Shown: positions 44,463-56,284, counted from the stretch's first letter. The stretch is DNA of 64,000 nt from Camillea tinctor (GCA_022578605.1 MU394068.1:186001-250000); one strand, 5' to 3'. Notes: generated by a model not told the origin, from the letters alone. A program made the numbers and translations.

Positions 44463-47112
44463 ATGGACCAGGCGAAGGGTAAAGCTGAAAGCCTTGTGGC
44501 CGGGGAGGTTCAGAGTGGTATCCACTCGGGAACTTCAATCGATGAAGATGATGGTACGGACAACACGGATGAAAATACCAAGACTTTTTTAGAATGGGTC
44601 AGTCCTCTCAACTTTACTCACATGCAGAGTGAATACTTATCAAAACAATATTCTGGGACCTTGGAGTGGTTCTTCGACTCCCCCCAATACGACCATTGGC
44701 TAAGAGAGAATAACGAAAACCTGACCTGCCACGGCAAGATCGGTACGGGGAAAACTGTCTTGACTTCGGCAGTGATAGCAGACTTGTCCAACAGGTTCGA
44801 GAACAACGAGGCATATGATACAAGTTCGGGAGCCAGGCTATAAATGACGAAGTTTGAGATGCCTTATATCTTGACTTTTATTCCAGGGTTTTCATTGTAC
44901 TTGATGGCATCGACGAGCTTCATCCTGATGAATGCTCGTCCTTATTCTCCAGGATTGAGAAACTCCGAACAACCAGGAACCTCAGCGTATTTTACACATC
45001 ACGTTTCGCCATGAACTAAGAACTGTTAAACAATTCAGAAATAGAGATGATTACATATTCTCAAAATACTATTAGTCAGTACAAACAGCAGTGGTTCCCC
45101 GGCGCAGAATCTATTATAACTTCGGTATGCATTGGATACCTTTTAAAACGAGGGTTAGGTTTTCACACCTCAGATGTGGGCTTTGAGAATCATCTTCGAG
45201 ACCATTACTTATACGACTACGGGGCCCATAATTGGGGATACCATCTTAAGAATTCGCAAGCAACTTCTGCTTGTCTCAACCAATTTCTCAGAGAAGATAC
45301 GCATGTTCAATGTTCCTTTCAAGCCATGATGGTAATCCCAAATTCAACGCCAAAATGCGATGATGCAGGCATGTTACTCCCCAAAGAATCAACTCCACAA
45401 TACAGCCAACAAGCCCCTCGAAACGTTTCTGGGCTGCATCTAGCGGCACATATGGGCAATATAGATGTTGTGTCCCTTGCCATCAACAACGGTGCTATTA
45501 TCAACTGCAGAGACAGCAACGGCCAAACACCACTGTGGTGGGCAGCCAAGGCTGGGAATCGCGATATAATTTCTCTAATCTCCAAAAAAGATTATATCAC
45601 CTTGCGCTTACGGATTGAAGCACAAGAAGAAAACCTAGCTCGGGAATTCATATCGTGTGGTTACAGCCCAGATACATCGGACTTTAAAAAAAGAACTCCC
45701 TTGCATGCGGCTGTGATACCTAGATGCTCCAGGGTCATAGATGATCTCATATATAATGGGGCAAATATAGATGCAGTGGATGTGAACGGGATGACACCAT
45801 TACAGCTAGCATTACGTAAAGGGACCACTGATCTAGTAAGAATACTTTTGAAGAATCGACCCCATATGGGTCGATGTCTCTATCGGTGACTGGCAAACAA
45901 CTCTTGGATGTTCAGCTTCCTCCTTAGTAGGTCTATTCGATAGCCGGGAGGGATTCATTACCCGAGTTGTATCCGAGAAGCAATTAGTCGCATTACGAGA
46001 ATGGGAAGTTATTCAGATGAGTGAGAAATGTCTCCTGTAAGATCCCATCGAGATAGATCAGAGAGAGAAGCAACTAAATCATAGCAGATACACCCCCCAG
46101 GACCTTGCCCGGTCCCCACCCCTCAAGCTGGAAATCGACTCGATTGAATCTCAGGACCAGTGCAGATGGATGTACTCAGCATATTTTGCAGTTCCGTCCG
46201 ATAGGAACTCGTATGAGATGGAAAAATGCTCGATACAATGGATCGAGATGGTAAATGAGAAGAACCATTGGCAATCCATTCCTCACTTTACTAGCCTGTC
46301 GCACCTCTGGATCCCGTCGAACGGCATGGAATTTTTCCAGAACTTCATCGAACACCTAACAAGACAAATGGGCTGAGTTATGCAATAAGAATCAAGCACA
46401 TCAGGACGATGTTGTGCGTTGTCCCCTTCTTTGTTATGTCATTGTCTGAGGCATGCGTTGTTCTTGTACAATACTAATTGTTTCAAAACATAGCGAGAGC
46501 GCATATACCTTCATAGGGGCCATAACCCGGAGATAGTGGTTGAATTTCTAGAATATATCCGGCACTGGTTTGAATTGAGGAGGGCACTATTAAGCTGTAT
46601 TGGCAAGGCCAAGTCATTCGTGCTGGATTACGGGATCCGACACAGTGAGTCCGTATCTGGGCTCATACAGATCTAGACAGTTGGTCCGAAGTTATCACCA
46701 AGAAGATTAACCAACTAGAAGGATCCTCAAAGGACATCATTCAGCTTGTTAGTACATCTTGCACTATGGATGGAGCTCGAGGACTGATCAAAAGTAGGAA
46801 TTAAACCGGATTTCAATCAATGAAGTATGCAAGTCGACAGCTCTGTCAAAGAGCATGAACCTACTCAGTGGGGTTACGGTAAGTGAACCCCGTAGGTCGT
46901 GGAAATTAGAATAACTTATTTTGAGCGTTCAGGGTCTATTCGGCATGAATGTGGACGTACTTGAGTCCAACCCCCCATGGTGGTTGTTTCTCATCTTCGC
47001 TGCTGCGACGCTTGTCATGACATGCTCTGTATGGATTATATTCAACAGAAACCCTAGTATATTCTTATCTGACCCCCTACTCAGCAGTACCATGAAGCTA
47101 ACCAAGCTATAG
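44463..47112 (+). pseudogene. Decayed NACHT-ankyrin-CorA-like gene (NLR-type)
   Basis: Fragments in several frames follow one gene layout. 44463-44840 holds the linker FLEWVSPLNFTHMQSEYL typical of fungal NACHT proteins and Walker A GKIGTGKTVLTS. About 44886-45017 holds Walker B VFIVLDGIDEL, but only about 40 codons after Walker A, so roughly 50-60 residues are missing. 45047-45889 holds ankyrin repeats (GLHLAAHMGN, GQTPLWWAAKAGN, KRTPLHAAV, GMTPLQLALRKG). A frameshift leads into a frame (about 45864-46376) broken by TAA at 46038. Further pieces read KKINQLEGSSKDIIQL and, at 46921-47112, GLFGMNVDVLE plus two hydrophobic stretches: the GMN motif and membrane part of a CorA-like domain. Some breaks could be introns, but not all. 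NLR-type proteins act in non-self recognition; this copy looks dead. Confidence 0.75.
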
Positions 47113-48057
47113 CTACGACCGAGTCTCGAACGGCGGTTCGCCTGGCTTCTTGGACCTCCCGAAGATCCTAAATACGCTTCTACGGCTCCCTACGGCTTTA
47201 GATAATACTACGTACTCTAGACCGCACTGAAATGTGAGAAATAGATCTTGTGCATAAGGTATCTGAAAGTGATTCCGGTGTAGGTAGTTTTTTTTTAAGC
47301 TATATACTGCAAATGCGATTACTATGTATGTATCTGGGGGATCTTATAACTATGATGTTGCAAGTTGGGCTGTACAATGTCGCTAATTCTACATATATCA
47401 CACATTCGTCTTGGGGAAGCTTCTAGGACCCGGAGAGATTATACACTGCATCAGCTATTAGGAGGTATAAATAGAAATTTATATGTAGCGAAAAATGCAC
47501 AACTAGAGGCTGGTTCTATTATAATTATATTCATCTGTTAAAATTCAATACTATTCAACCTCTTTAGAAGTTAAATTACACACTAGTAGATCATATATAT
47601 TGGATTTATATTGTTCTTCTCGTCGAGGCTTATGATCACTGAACGGCACCTGGGGAACCTAGGACATCAAGGTCTAATGCTGAATGATTCACTGAATCAT
47701 CAATTAATATACGAGTTCAGAATCGAAAGCACTCTTCATTCGATCCATTCGATTTTCACCACATTTGAGACAGGTTGACTACTAAACAATCAAGTGACAA
47801 TGACTTTCGAATACTCTACAAAGAATGGGTGTCGGAGACGAGTTTCAAGTTACTTTTGAAAGGGATTGTCGGCGGATAGCCTGATTGTTTGAAGCTGGCA
47901 GATTTGGAGCTCGATGGGTATATAAAACCATAAGGGGCTACCAAAAGCTTGATTAGTGAAGCGAAGAAAAATAAAAATAAAAATTCATAATCGTCTCTGC
48001 TATTACTACTACTATCATCATCAATTTTGGTTTTCTGATACGTCACATCTGCACACC
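47113..48057. other. Intergenic region
   Basis: AT-rich with no recognisable gene. Codons upstream of 48058 stay open to about 47956 but contain no ATG. Confidence 0.45.
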
Positions 48058-49113
48058 ATGAATCCCGCACAGACTCGGCATAGGGGTCGTATTTCCCTCA
48101 ACGGATTTCACGGCTGTTGGATCGGTGAAGAATACGTCTACATGGCTCCGTTGCTTGCGGCAGCCGCAGTTGGTTGGCTGGATTGCATTGATTATCTCCT
48201 ACATTCTGGAGCTGATCTAAACATCCGGCAGAGACTTCACCTCACTAACAGCGATATACTCAGCTCCCATCTTTCTCATCCTTGGTTAGCAGGCCATAGG
48301 CCTGACTATGGCTGCCGACCGCATGTAGAGTGCGACGGCACGGAACTGATTCATCGGCAATGCGTTAATGCCCTCGATGTCGCCATCATATATGGACAGG
48401 AAGAAGCAGCCTTCAAGCTGATAGACCTTGGAATCGTAAGTGTTAGATCCATCGGTTCACGGACCTCTAGTCTCGAGTACGCGTTCTCACATGGCAGGAC
48501 ATCTATCATCAGGGCAATTCTCGCGCGGCCCGAAGGATCGATAACGACCAGCGAGCTCCTCAGTGTTTCCCGTACCATAATGAGGAACCCTGAGCTAGAA
48601 GGAGAACTCGAACTCCTCGACACGCTGTTGGACATCGAGGCGTATGACCCGCAATTCTCATCCCGACCGCTGAGCGTATACTTAGTCAACACGGCGCTCA
48701 CCGATTCTCACGCTGTCGATTCTCGCGACGTCCCCTGCGCAGAAAATGCTCTGCACCTATTCCAGCGGCTAGCCCAGCAAGGTCGTGCAGACCGGCCAGC
48801 TTGTCTCTCGATACTAGATGAGTCACTGAATACCGTGCGTGGGTACGCGCTGGCGCAGGCTGTACTCGCTCACGTCTCCCAGCTCAGGCCTGTCGAGGGA
48901 GCTTCGCTGCTGCATCGGCTAATCGGACACACCACCAGGGATAACACCTCTGCGTTCGCGCCGATGATGACGTCCCTGGTCGACGCCGGGGCCAGCATTG
49001 ACGAGACTCACCTGCAGCGCGCTAGGGAGCGCAAGTTGTGGAACATCGTCGAGCTACTGGAGACGGTGCTCGAGGCGGCCAAAGGGGCTCCGAAACTAAC
49101 CATTGCCGCATAA
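48058..49113 (+). CDS. Ankyrin-repeat protein, 351 aa
   Basis: Single frame from the ATG at 48058. An N-terminal ankyrin repeat is clear (APLLAAAAVGWLDCIDYLL...GADLNIRQ). Weaker repeat-like helix pairs follow (NALDVAIIYGQEEAAFKLIDLG, SSLEYAFSHGRTSIIRAIL), with a last pair near the C-terminus (TSLVDAGASIDETHLQRARERKLWNIVELLE). An F-box or other partner domain often precedes such repeats in fungi, but none is seen here, so the gene could lack a 5' exon or be a truncated relative. It lies 0.9 kb from the decayed NACHT-ankyrin gene, but sequence is too diverged to call it a piece of that gene. A protein-binding role is all that can be said. Confidence 0.7.
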   Translation: MNPAQTRHRGRISLNGFHGCWIGEEYVYMAPLLAAAAVGWLDCIDYLLHSGADLNIRQRLHLTNSDILSSHLSHPWLAGHRPDYGCRPHVECDGTELIHRQCVNALDVAIIYGQEEAAFKLIDLGIVSVRSIGSRTSSLEYAFSHGRTSIIRAILARPEGSITTSELLSVSRTIMRNPELEGELELLDTLLDIEAYDPQFSSRPLSVYLVNTALTDSHAVDSRDVPCAENALHLFQRLAQQGRADRPACLSILDESLNTVRGYALAQAVLAHVSQLRPVEGASLLHRLIGHTTRDNTSAFAPMMTSLVDAGASIDETHLQRARERKLWNIVELLETVLEAAKGAPKLTIAA

Positions 49114-50487
49114 TCAGCCCCAGCTTTTTCCCTCCAAGGCGACCTCTCAGATCTAGAGTAAGCCAGGCTGCCAGGTAGGTTGGGTCCCCCATCATACGAG
49201 AATTCCCGAAGATGTGTTGCAATCTTGCGTTTTGCTATTCCCACATATTAATGGGTCCGCCCTATACATACATAGTTAAGTCCACCTAGATCGATACATA
49301 ATACTCCATCCAGGATAGCTGTTGGACCATGCAGAGATACCAAAAGTTCGCTCCAGATTGACGAAGGACTGGGTATCGTATGGTGGTTGTCTTGATTACT
49401 ACCCACCCCCTTGCATATCCAGATAGATTATTCACAAATAGAGATTTCAATATATGTATATGTATGCTTTACCGACACATCCTTGCGCCTATAAATGCGT
49501 GTTATATCCTGTAAATCAACTCTCATAGGCTGGTCCTGTTGTTCCTTTTACGATATCAAAAGCATACTATACATAGAATCGACCGTAGATGAAATTATCA
49601 GGATAAGTGCTACTGCACGCATGTATTGGCCTTCGGACTCTAGACCCTGGATTTCTCCAAGGACCACCGACTTGTGATACTTGTGTGCCCAGAGGTTACA
49701 TTCACGGGCAAATATTTTCTCGTTGCACTTTATTTTCGTCTAGCACGACATATTAGCTGGCTTGGATTAGGATGCGGTCAAGACGGCTAAGTAGTTCTCC
49801 TGTCTGACAAGCGACCGGGGCTGAAGCCTGAGTAACTCTCTGCTATCGCTGCTCCCATAACCTGGGGGGGATACAAGTCTATAGACTGACTCGTCATTGT
49901 ACCTAGCTGAGTTGTATACATACTGAACATGGATAGCAACATAGCTTGGGAGCTTAATCTAGCTATTCTTAGCAACTGTGCACATGGCCTGCCTCGTGAT
50001 CGTCTGTATTTACGATATCCTGTACTTGGATTTAGAAAGAAAAAAAAGGATCTAATTGAATGAAAGCTCGAATGGAGCAGTGTTCAATCTTTTGGAAAGC
50101 CCCTATGCACAAGTCGTGTTTCAGTTGACGGCAGCCATGATTATCGTGGCCGAGCGGCGCCTCCAAGGTGTGGTCCGTCCGGGCTTGGCCATTCCCGCGA
50201 CGGACTCCCGTGTCCGGTAGAGTTTCACTTCATCCGGGCCTGTACATAAAACAAAACGCCATGAAGACGAGTAGTCCGGAATCCGTAACGGAGAGAAGGG
50301 ATGCACATATAGTCGAATCCATACTCACCCCGATGAACAACAACAAGAACCTACCTACAGCACTCTTATCAAAACTCCCGCTCTAAGCCAGTATCTGCAA
50401 ACCACTTACACCACCGGCTCTCCCATTTCCACGAAGACCATCAAAACACCTCCGATATAACTTACCTTTACCTGCCCCTCCCTCACC
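49114..50487. other. Intergenic region
   Basis: No gene recognised. A short stretch at about 50139-50152 (gtggccgagcggc) resembles the D-arm of Leu/Ser tRNAs, but no T-arm follows. Confidence 0.45.
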
Positions 50488-50949
50488 ATGCCCTCCGAAA
50501 CCACGATCTCCACCCCCCTCCCCCCCGGCACCAGCCCCCAAGCCGTCATCTTCGTCCTGCACAACCACGAGCTGTACATCCGGACGACGTGCCCGCAGCT
50601 GATCTCGTACGAGCTAATCTCGCCCGGGCCCGCGGCCACGCCGCCGCCGTCGCTCAACCACGCGGCGGTCTACTCGGTGACCGACAAGCGGCCGATCGGG
50701 CAGACGACGTACACGCTGACGCTGACGCGGGTGGCGGACGGGGTGGACGCGGTGGTGGACGGGCGCGCGCCGGGCGGTGGCGCCCTGGCCATCACGTCGC
50801 GCTGGCGCGTGCGCGCCGCCGTCCTCGAGGAGCAGGTCGAGATCGAGAGCAACCTGCTCATGAAGAAGATGGTCAAGGGCAACGTGGAGAAGAGCCATCC
50901 GGAGCAGCATCGGGGGTTCCTGGCTGAGGCTGCGAGGGCGGAGGGTTGA
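50488..50949 (+). CDS. DUF7053-like protein, 153 aa
   Basis: Intronless small protein from the ATG at 50488. Sequence such as TPLPPGTSPQAVIFVLHNHELYIRTTCP, split around residues 9-36, a predicted beta-rich middle (TYTLTLTRVADGVDAVV, ITSRWRVRAAV) and the ending VKGNVEKSHPEQHRGFLAEAA fit the fungal DUF7053 family as I remember it, a lipid-binding-like (START/SRPBCC-like) fold of unknown role. The family name is a recollection, not a search result. GC is very high and the coding strand switches from C-rich to G-rich along the gene. Confidence 0.6.
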   Translation: MPSETTISTPLPPGTSPQAVIFVLHNHELYIRTTCPQLISYELISPGPAATPPPSLNHAAVYSVTDKRPIGQTTYTLTLTRVADGVDAVVDGRAPGGGALAITSRWRVRAAVLEEQVEIESNLLMKKMVKGNVEKSHPEQHRGFLAEAARAEG

Positions 50950-52403
50950 GAGATAGGGGGGAGGGAGGAAGGGAAGGGGGTAGGGAAGGGTAGGATAGGG
51001 GAGCGTGGTTAGGCTGGGGGAGAGGATATTTTTGCGTGTTTCTTTTTCTTTTCTTTGTTTCTTTGCTAGTTTTGGGTTTCTTCTTGCCTGTTCTCTTTTC
51101 CTCATTTTTTCCTTTTGGTTTCACATGAAAAAAAAATCAACATAGTAGTGATGATGGTGATGGTGGGTGACAGACATATTGTTTGTTACCCACCACAAGC
51201 TGAGGTACATATCATATCATGGTCATCGTCGTATTCCTCTCTCCCCACCTCCACTGCCACTACCACCACCACTACCATCGCCATGACACCTCGTCATCGT
51301 CATCGTTGAGATGTATGGCATCCTGTATGGATCCTCAAGCTTGGTGCTTACAGTGGATAATAATTAAAAAAAAAAAAATAGATTACTTTTTCTTTTCGTT
51401 TGACTTTTAGTACGTCAGGTACCTTGCGGGTTCAGGGAAGTTATTTTTTTTTCTTTTCCTCTAAGGTAATATTTACACCAGGCTGACCAGGATAGCATGG
51501 CTACTCTCGGTATCTTTCCCTCTTCCAAACTAATGTACATCATTCTCCTATCTCTTGGCGTTGTCCCCCCTCTGCTACATTAGTGTATAGGTGAAGACAA
51601 GTATACGGAAAAGGAAACGACCCCATTCGCTAGCTAGGTTCGGGCCTCTACTGCAACGTGAAATCTCTTTATCTTCCCTTCACCATTATCAAAGTCCAAT
51701 GAGAAAAGTTTCCGGCAAGTCGTGGATGCATGTTTGCATATGTGTTTCCCTGGTTAGCTAATATATAACTAACATAAACCCGCTTTCGTCTTTTCCTAGC
51801 TTAGTGTATGTCTCTGTATGTGTGTGTTATTGTAAATAGACAGATAGATAGGTAGTAGTAAAGAAATCTGGTATTGAAATATTGAAATGCTATGTCATCG
51901 TATCCCACATGCTTTTTTTTTTATCCTTCCGTGGCGTTAAACTATCTTTTTTTCTTTCTTTTGTTTTTGTTTTCTTTCGTCTGTTCTACTTCATCCAGTC
52001 ATAATCGTCCAATTCCAATCCGGCCTATTCCCTTCCCGTCCCATCCAGTTCCATCAAGGTCCCATCTGGGATCTACACGGTCCCAAAGCTTCGCCGTCGG
52101 ATCCAAGCCCTATCGGGACTACGGGAATTTGCCGCAAATGCAACGCCTATACCCAAAGAATAACCCCTTGTCCCCTCCCTGGCGCACGAACCAGGGGGCC
52201 CAGGCTGACGATAACTAACAGAAATTTCTTTTCCTTGCCCTCGCCCCTCCTGTTTGCCTTAGTTAACAGGTGAAAGATGGATAGCGTAGATAGCTAAAGC
52301 AAGGCAGTGGAGATCATGACATCAAGTCTTTCCACTCCCTTTGCCCTAGCTGAGAGAAAAAAAAGAGACAGAAAAAAAAAACACAGGTAATTTATTTTTG
52401 GTT
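50950..52403. other. Intergenic region, convergent 3' flanks
   Basis: No gene recognised. Purine- and pyrimidine-rich blocks flank the DUF7053 gene (about 50950-51120), with repeated caccac/catcgtcat runs near 51220-51310 and an A-run at 51366-51378. Confidence 0.45.
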
Positions 52404-53396
52404 TTATTTTGTGGCGACCGTGACTCCATCCTGGGTAATCTCATCCGACCAGACGTTGTAGCCGAAAGTGTCCTTCATGTTAACGAAGCGGGTGTGGCGG
52501 CCTCGCGCAACGCCCTCGACAGCCTCAAAGTCGGCGTCAGAAATCTCTGGGATTTCCGCGTTGCTCTCAATGCGCGACGGCGTCGAGCTCTTAGGTAGGA
52601 CAACGTAGCCGCGACGCAGGCCCCAGGCTAGTAGCACCTGTGCGAGCGTGTGTCCGCTGCGCTCGGCTACCTCGTTCAGCGTCTTGTTGGTGCGAACCTT
52701 CTCGCCCGTCGTAGGCACTTGGTCCTGCGAACCTAGTGGCGAGTAGGCCTCCACTAGGATCTCGTTCTCCTTGCAGAAGTCGATAAGCTCTTGGTTAGGG
52801 AGGAAGGGGTGCACCTCGATCTGGTTGACCTGAGGCTTAACCTTAGCGAAGCTCAGAAGCTGCTTCAGGCCGGGTATCGTCCAGTTCGAGACGCCGATAG
52901 CACGGGTCTTGCCGCTGGCCAGCAGCGACTCCATAGCTCTCCATGTAGGCTCAGGGTTCTCAGTAAGCTCCTTCTTGATAACGTATTTGCCATCAGGTCC
53001 GATCTTGGGCATGTATTGGTCGTCCTTCTCGGCGGCGATAGGCCAGTGGACGAGGAATAGGTCGATGTAGTCCACACCGAAGTTCTTCAGTGAGCTTTCC
53101 AGCGACCACTTAACCTCCTCTGGCTCGTGTAGGTGGTTCCACACCTTAGTAGTGATGAACAGGTCTTCCCGCTTCACTGAAGGGTTCTCCTTCAGGAAAT
53201 CGCGGATGCCTTCGCCAACCTCGTCCTCATTGCGGTAGAACCACGCGCAGTCGAGGTGTCGGTAGCCGACCTCCAGGGCTTTCTTGACTGCCTTGTAGGT
53301 CTCGCCTTTGGCACCCTCGTTGGCGAAGGTACCGAAACCGAGTGCCGGAATCTTTACTCCATTGTTCAGAGTGAACGTGGTTGTGTTAACTGGCAT
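52404..53396 (-). CDS. Aldo/keto reductase, NADPH-dependent
   Basis: Intronless, 330 aa, normal for the (beta/alpha)8 family that reduces aldehydes, ketones or sugars with NADPH. The catalytic tetrad is visible: Asp and Tyr in GYRHLDCAWFYRNEDEVG, Lys in FITTKVWN, His in DLFLVHWP. The NADPH-binding part shows AIGVSNWTIPGLKQLL, NQIEVHPFLPNQELIDFC, AYSPLGSQ and VLPKSSTPSRIESN, the last being the KSxxxxRI motif for the 2'-phosphate of NADPH. It is similar in layout to fungal glycerol dehydrogenase/GCY1-type and general aldehyde reductases; the substrate cannot be fixed from sequence. No secretion signal; cytosolic. Confidence 0.93.
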   Translation of the reverse strand: MPVNTTTFTLNNGVKIPALGFGTFANEGAKGETYKAVKKALEVGYRHLDCAWFYRNEDEVGEGIRDFLKENPSVKREDLFITTKVWNHLHEPEEVKWSLESSLKNFGVDYIDLFLVHWPIAAEKDDQYMPKIGPDGKYVIKKELTENPEPTWRAMESLLASGKTRAIGVSNWTIPGLKQLLSFAKVKPQVNQIEVHPFLPNQELIDFCKENEILVEAYSPLGSQDQVPTTGEKVRTNKTLNEVAERSGHTLAQVLLAWGLRRGYVVLPKSSTPSRIESNAEIPEISDADFEAVEGVARGRHTRFVNMKDTFGYNVWSDEITQDGVTVATK

Positions 53397-54772
53397 CTTG
53401 GAAGAAAAAAAGATAGAGAGAGAAAGTAACGAAAGGCGATATGTCGAGAATCCACTTATTTCGCTGTAAGCAATAGTGAGGATAAAACGGTATGTATCGA
53501 CTTATGATCAGTTATGAAAAGGTTTTGTATCAGCAGTCAAGAGATAGTAACGTTAAGATTCTAGTATAGCTTCAGAAGAGGGGCGTAGCTAATGTAGGAG
53601 AGCTTTAAGCAACATTATCGTCGGAGGATTATTGCATCATCCCCAACTGGCAAGTTTGTCCCAGGGCTCCCAGTGAAAAAGTTTTCTCTTCTGACGACAT
53701 GCCCCAACTTTCTTTATCGAACAAGGCATCCCGATCAGTTCCGTTCTCCAGTTCTGTGCAGATATCGGCAGATACAGCTGTCCCATCCTCATTTATCTGT
53801 CCTGGTCAGTGCAGCTAGACGACATGTGAAGTGGATACAATGTGTCAACAACTCGAGGTTACAGAACCGGCAACGTGTGCCAGTGAAGTTATTCCCCAAG
53901 CGCTTCAGGCGATCATGACGAGCGTCTTAGTCGGTGTGGTCGAGAACCGAAGAAGTTCAGGGTACTGACTAGCTGCAACGGCACCGGGTCCAGGGTCAAG
54001 CTTTGGCCTATCCAGAGTCTCGCCCACGAGATAGTGTCACCGACTCACCGATCGCAGGGAGGCGGGAGCTGTGGGAGAGCTGTGTGATTAGCCCTGCGCT
54101 AGAAAATCTTTGTCACGAAGGGTCTCCACCAGTCCGAGTCAGAAGCGGGCCTGAGCGGATCCGAGATGATGTCAGTCACTCTTGACAGCGGATACGGCAA
54201 GTGGATATAGTCTCCAGTTGACGGCCTGCGTCACGGCTCCATCTCGGACGCATTGCGAAAATGTAGCGCTTCCCAACATTTTGGTTACGTGGTTGTACCG
54301 CGCCAGCTCATTATACTGCGATAAACACACTTCGATACTAACTCAACCGGATCGTTTCATCGTCATCTTGGAAGGACCCTGATTCCATATTCAGGGATCT
54401 GGCTCCACCGTGAATATGCACGATAGCGCTTGGCTCAGCTCTCTCGATAGGAAGCATTAGGTTAACCGAGCCTAGGTGAAGGACTATTTCGGCTTCAACC
54501 AGATCCCTACGGCCGTTCCCGAACTATGTGAGCTTGTGCTTGTGCTTGTGCTGCTTGTGTGATGTGTAAGTATGTTGCTAAGCAGTTTGGTGGTGGCCCG
54601 TAGAGTTTGGCTTTAGAATAGATATAACGACATTCCTCCGTCACTGATGTCAAGTTTTGTTTCCTTAGTTTCTCCATCTTCCTATGCTTGCTAGTGTCTG
54701 ATAGCTTCTTTTATCTCTTCCGTCATCAAACCTCCTCTGCTAGTTAGCCTATATATTTTACCTTTGATCAAG
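53397..54772. other. Divergent intergenic region
   Basis: No gene recognised between the aldo/keto reductase and HAD genes. Frames at 53673-53918 and 54003-54382 have no protein character. A short repeat of gcttgt lies at 54532-54560. Confidence 0.45.
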
Positions 54773-56284
54773 ATGCCTATGTTCGAGGATTCTGACTCTG
54801 GAGTCAACGTTTCTACTCAGCCCGAGCAAGTCAAGAAAGACGCAAACGGCAACAGCAACGGCAACGGCAACATGAACTCTTCACAACACAACGGAGGCCT
54901 GATGGTTCCAGGCGACGATGGCGATGGCCCCATCGAGGTGCCAGCTTCGCGATCGTCCGTCTCTGAAGCGTCCAAGTACATGCACACGCTGAGCGCAGTA
55001 CCCTCTCAGAAGGACCGAAGAGGGTCTCGGAACTCTTTCGGTGCATCCCTTCCCATCCCCAGATCTAAGAGACAGTCGAGACTTTCGTCGGTCCACCGCC
55101 CCGAGGACGCGGATGGCCGCCCCTCACGGCCTGGGATGCCCCCCATCCAGCCCACGCGTGACATCTTGGCATCCCAGGTCCAGGCCATCGAGGTCAAGAA
55201 GGTCAAGAAGGCGAAGAACATGGCCTTCGCTTTCGACATTGATGGTGTCCTCGTTCACGGAGACCGTCTCATCCCCGAGGGCAAGCGTGCCCTGGAGATT
55301 CTGAACGGCGACAATGAGCTTGGAATCAAGATCCCCCACATCTTCCTTACCAACGGCAGTGGAAAGCCTGAGAAGCCTCGCTGCGACCAGCTTAGCAGCA
55401 TCCTAAAGAACCCTGTCAGCACTGACCAATTCATCCAATCACACACACCCATGAGTGCTCTGTCAGAGTACTACCACACCGTCCTTGTCGTCGGTGGTGT
55501 CGGATACAGATGCCGTGATGTTGCGGAGCAGTACGGCTTCAAGGATGTTGTCGTGCCTAACGACATTGTCGCCTGGGACCCTTCCATCGCCCCTTACCGA
55601 GAGTTCACTCAACAGGAGGCGGCCATGTCGCGGCCACGTGACTTCACCAAGTGCAACATCGAGGCTATCCTGGTGTTCTCCGACTCGCGTGACTACGCGA
55701 CGGACATGCAGATCATCATGGACCTGCTGCTCTCTGAGAACGGCCGACTGACGACCAAGGCTAAGGACCCGGTCTCGCAACGCATTCCTATCTACTTCTC
55801 ACAGGGTGACTTGCTCTGCCCTACCGAGCACTGGTACCCGCGTATGTCTCAGGGTGCCTTCCGCATCGGTCTGGAGGCCATGTACAAGGCGCTGACTGGC
55901 GTGGACCTTGAGCGTGTCGTCTACGGCAAGCCCGAGTTGGCGACGTACAAGTACGCCGATGAGGTTCTTACTTCGTGGATGAGCGAGCTGCACGGCGAGG
56001 AGAAGCTGCCGGAGAACATCTACATGGTTGGCGACAACCCGGCATCCGATATCATCGGTGGTAACATGTACGGATGGAACACCTGTCTCGTGCGCACCGG
56101 TGTCTTCCAGGGAGGTGAGAACGACGAGAACAACCCTGCCAACTTCGGCGTGTTCCCCAACGTTCTCGAAGCTGTACAGACGGCGTTGAGAAAGGAGTTG
56201 GGTGATGATTTCAAGATGGAGTTTGACGAGACTATTAACCCTGTTCTTCACGGCACCCAGGCTGATGCTGCTGTAATTGTGTAA
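54773..56284 (+). CDS. HAD-superfamily hydrolase, CECR5/HDHD5 type
   Basis: 503 aa from the ATG at 54773 (the frame is open a few codons further, but only to a TTG; another ATG follows two codons on). The first 140 residues are low-complexity: Asn/Gly-rich (NGNSNGNGN), then Ser/Arg-rich. The class IIA HAD domain begins at about residue 148: motif I AFAFDIDGVLVHG (both Asp present), motif II IFLTNGSGK, then VVGGVGYRC, and the C-terminal motif III block VYGKPELATYKYA...MVGDNPASDIIGGNMYGWNT. This arrangement marks the eukaryotic CECR5/HDHD5 group, related to nucleotide and phosphoglycolate phosphatases; members are often mitochondrial, though no clear presequence is visible here. Substrate unknown. 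Intronless. Confidence 0.92.
   Translation: MPMFEDSDSGVNVSTQPEQVKKDANGNSNGNGNMNSSQHNGGLMVPGDDGDGPIEVPASRSSVSEASKYMHTLSAVPSQKDRRGSRNSFGASLPIPRSKRQSRLSSVHRPEDADGRPSRPGMPPIQPTRDILASQVQAIEVKKVKKAKNMAFAFDIDGVLVHGDRLIPEGKRALEILNGDNELGIKIPHIFLTNGSGKPEKPRCDQLSSILKNPVSTDQFIQSHTPMSALSEYYHTVLVVGGVGYRCRDVAEQYGFKDVVVPNDIVAWDPSIAPYREFTQQEAAMSRPRDFTKCNIEAILVFSDSRDYATDMQIIMDLLLSENGRLTTKAKDPVSQRIPIYFSQGDLLCPTEHWYPRMSQGAFRIGLEAMYKALTGVDLERVVYGKPELATYKYADEVLTSWMSELHGEEKLPENIYMVGDNPASDIIGGNMYGWNTCLVRTGVFQGGENDENNPANFGVFPNVLEAVQTALRKELGDDFKMEFDETINPVLHGTQADAAVIV

Noticed and set aside
50100..50240. tRNA-like gtggccgagcggc at about 50139-50152
   Set aside because: Resembles a Leu/Ser D-arm only; no matching acceptor stem, anticodon arm or GTTCGAATC-type T-arm could be found.
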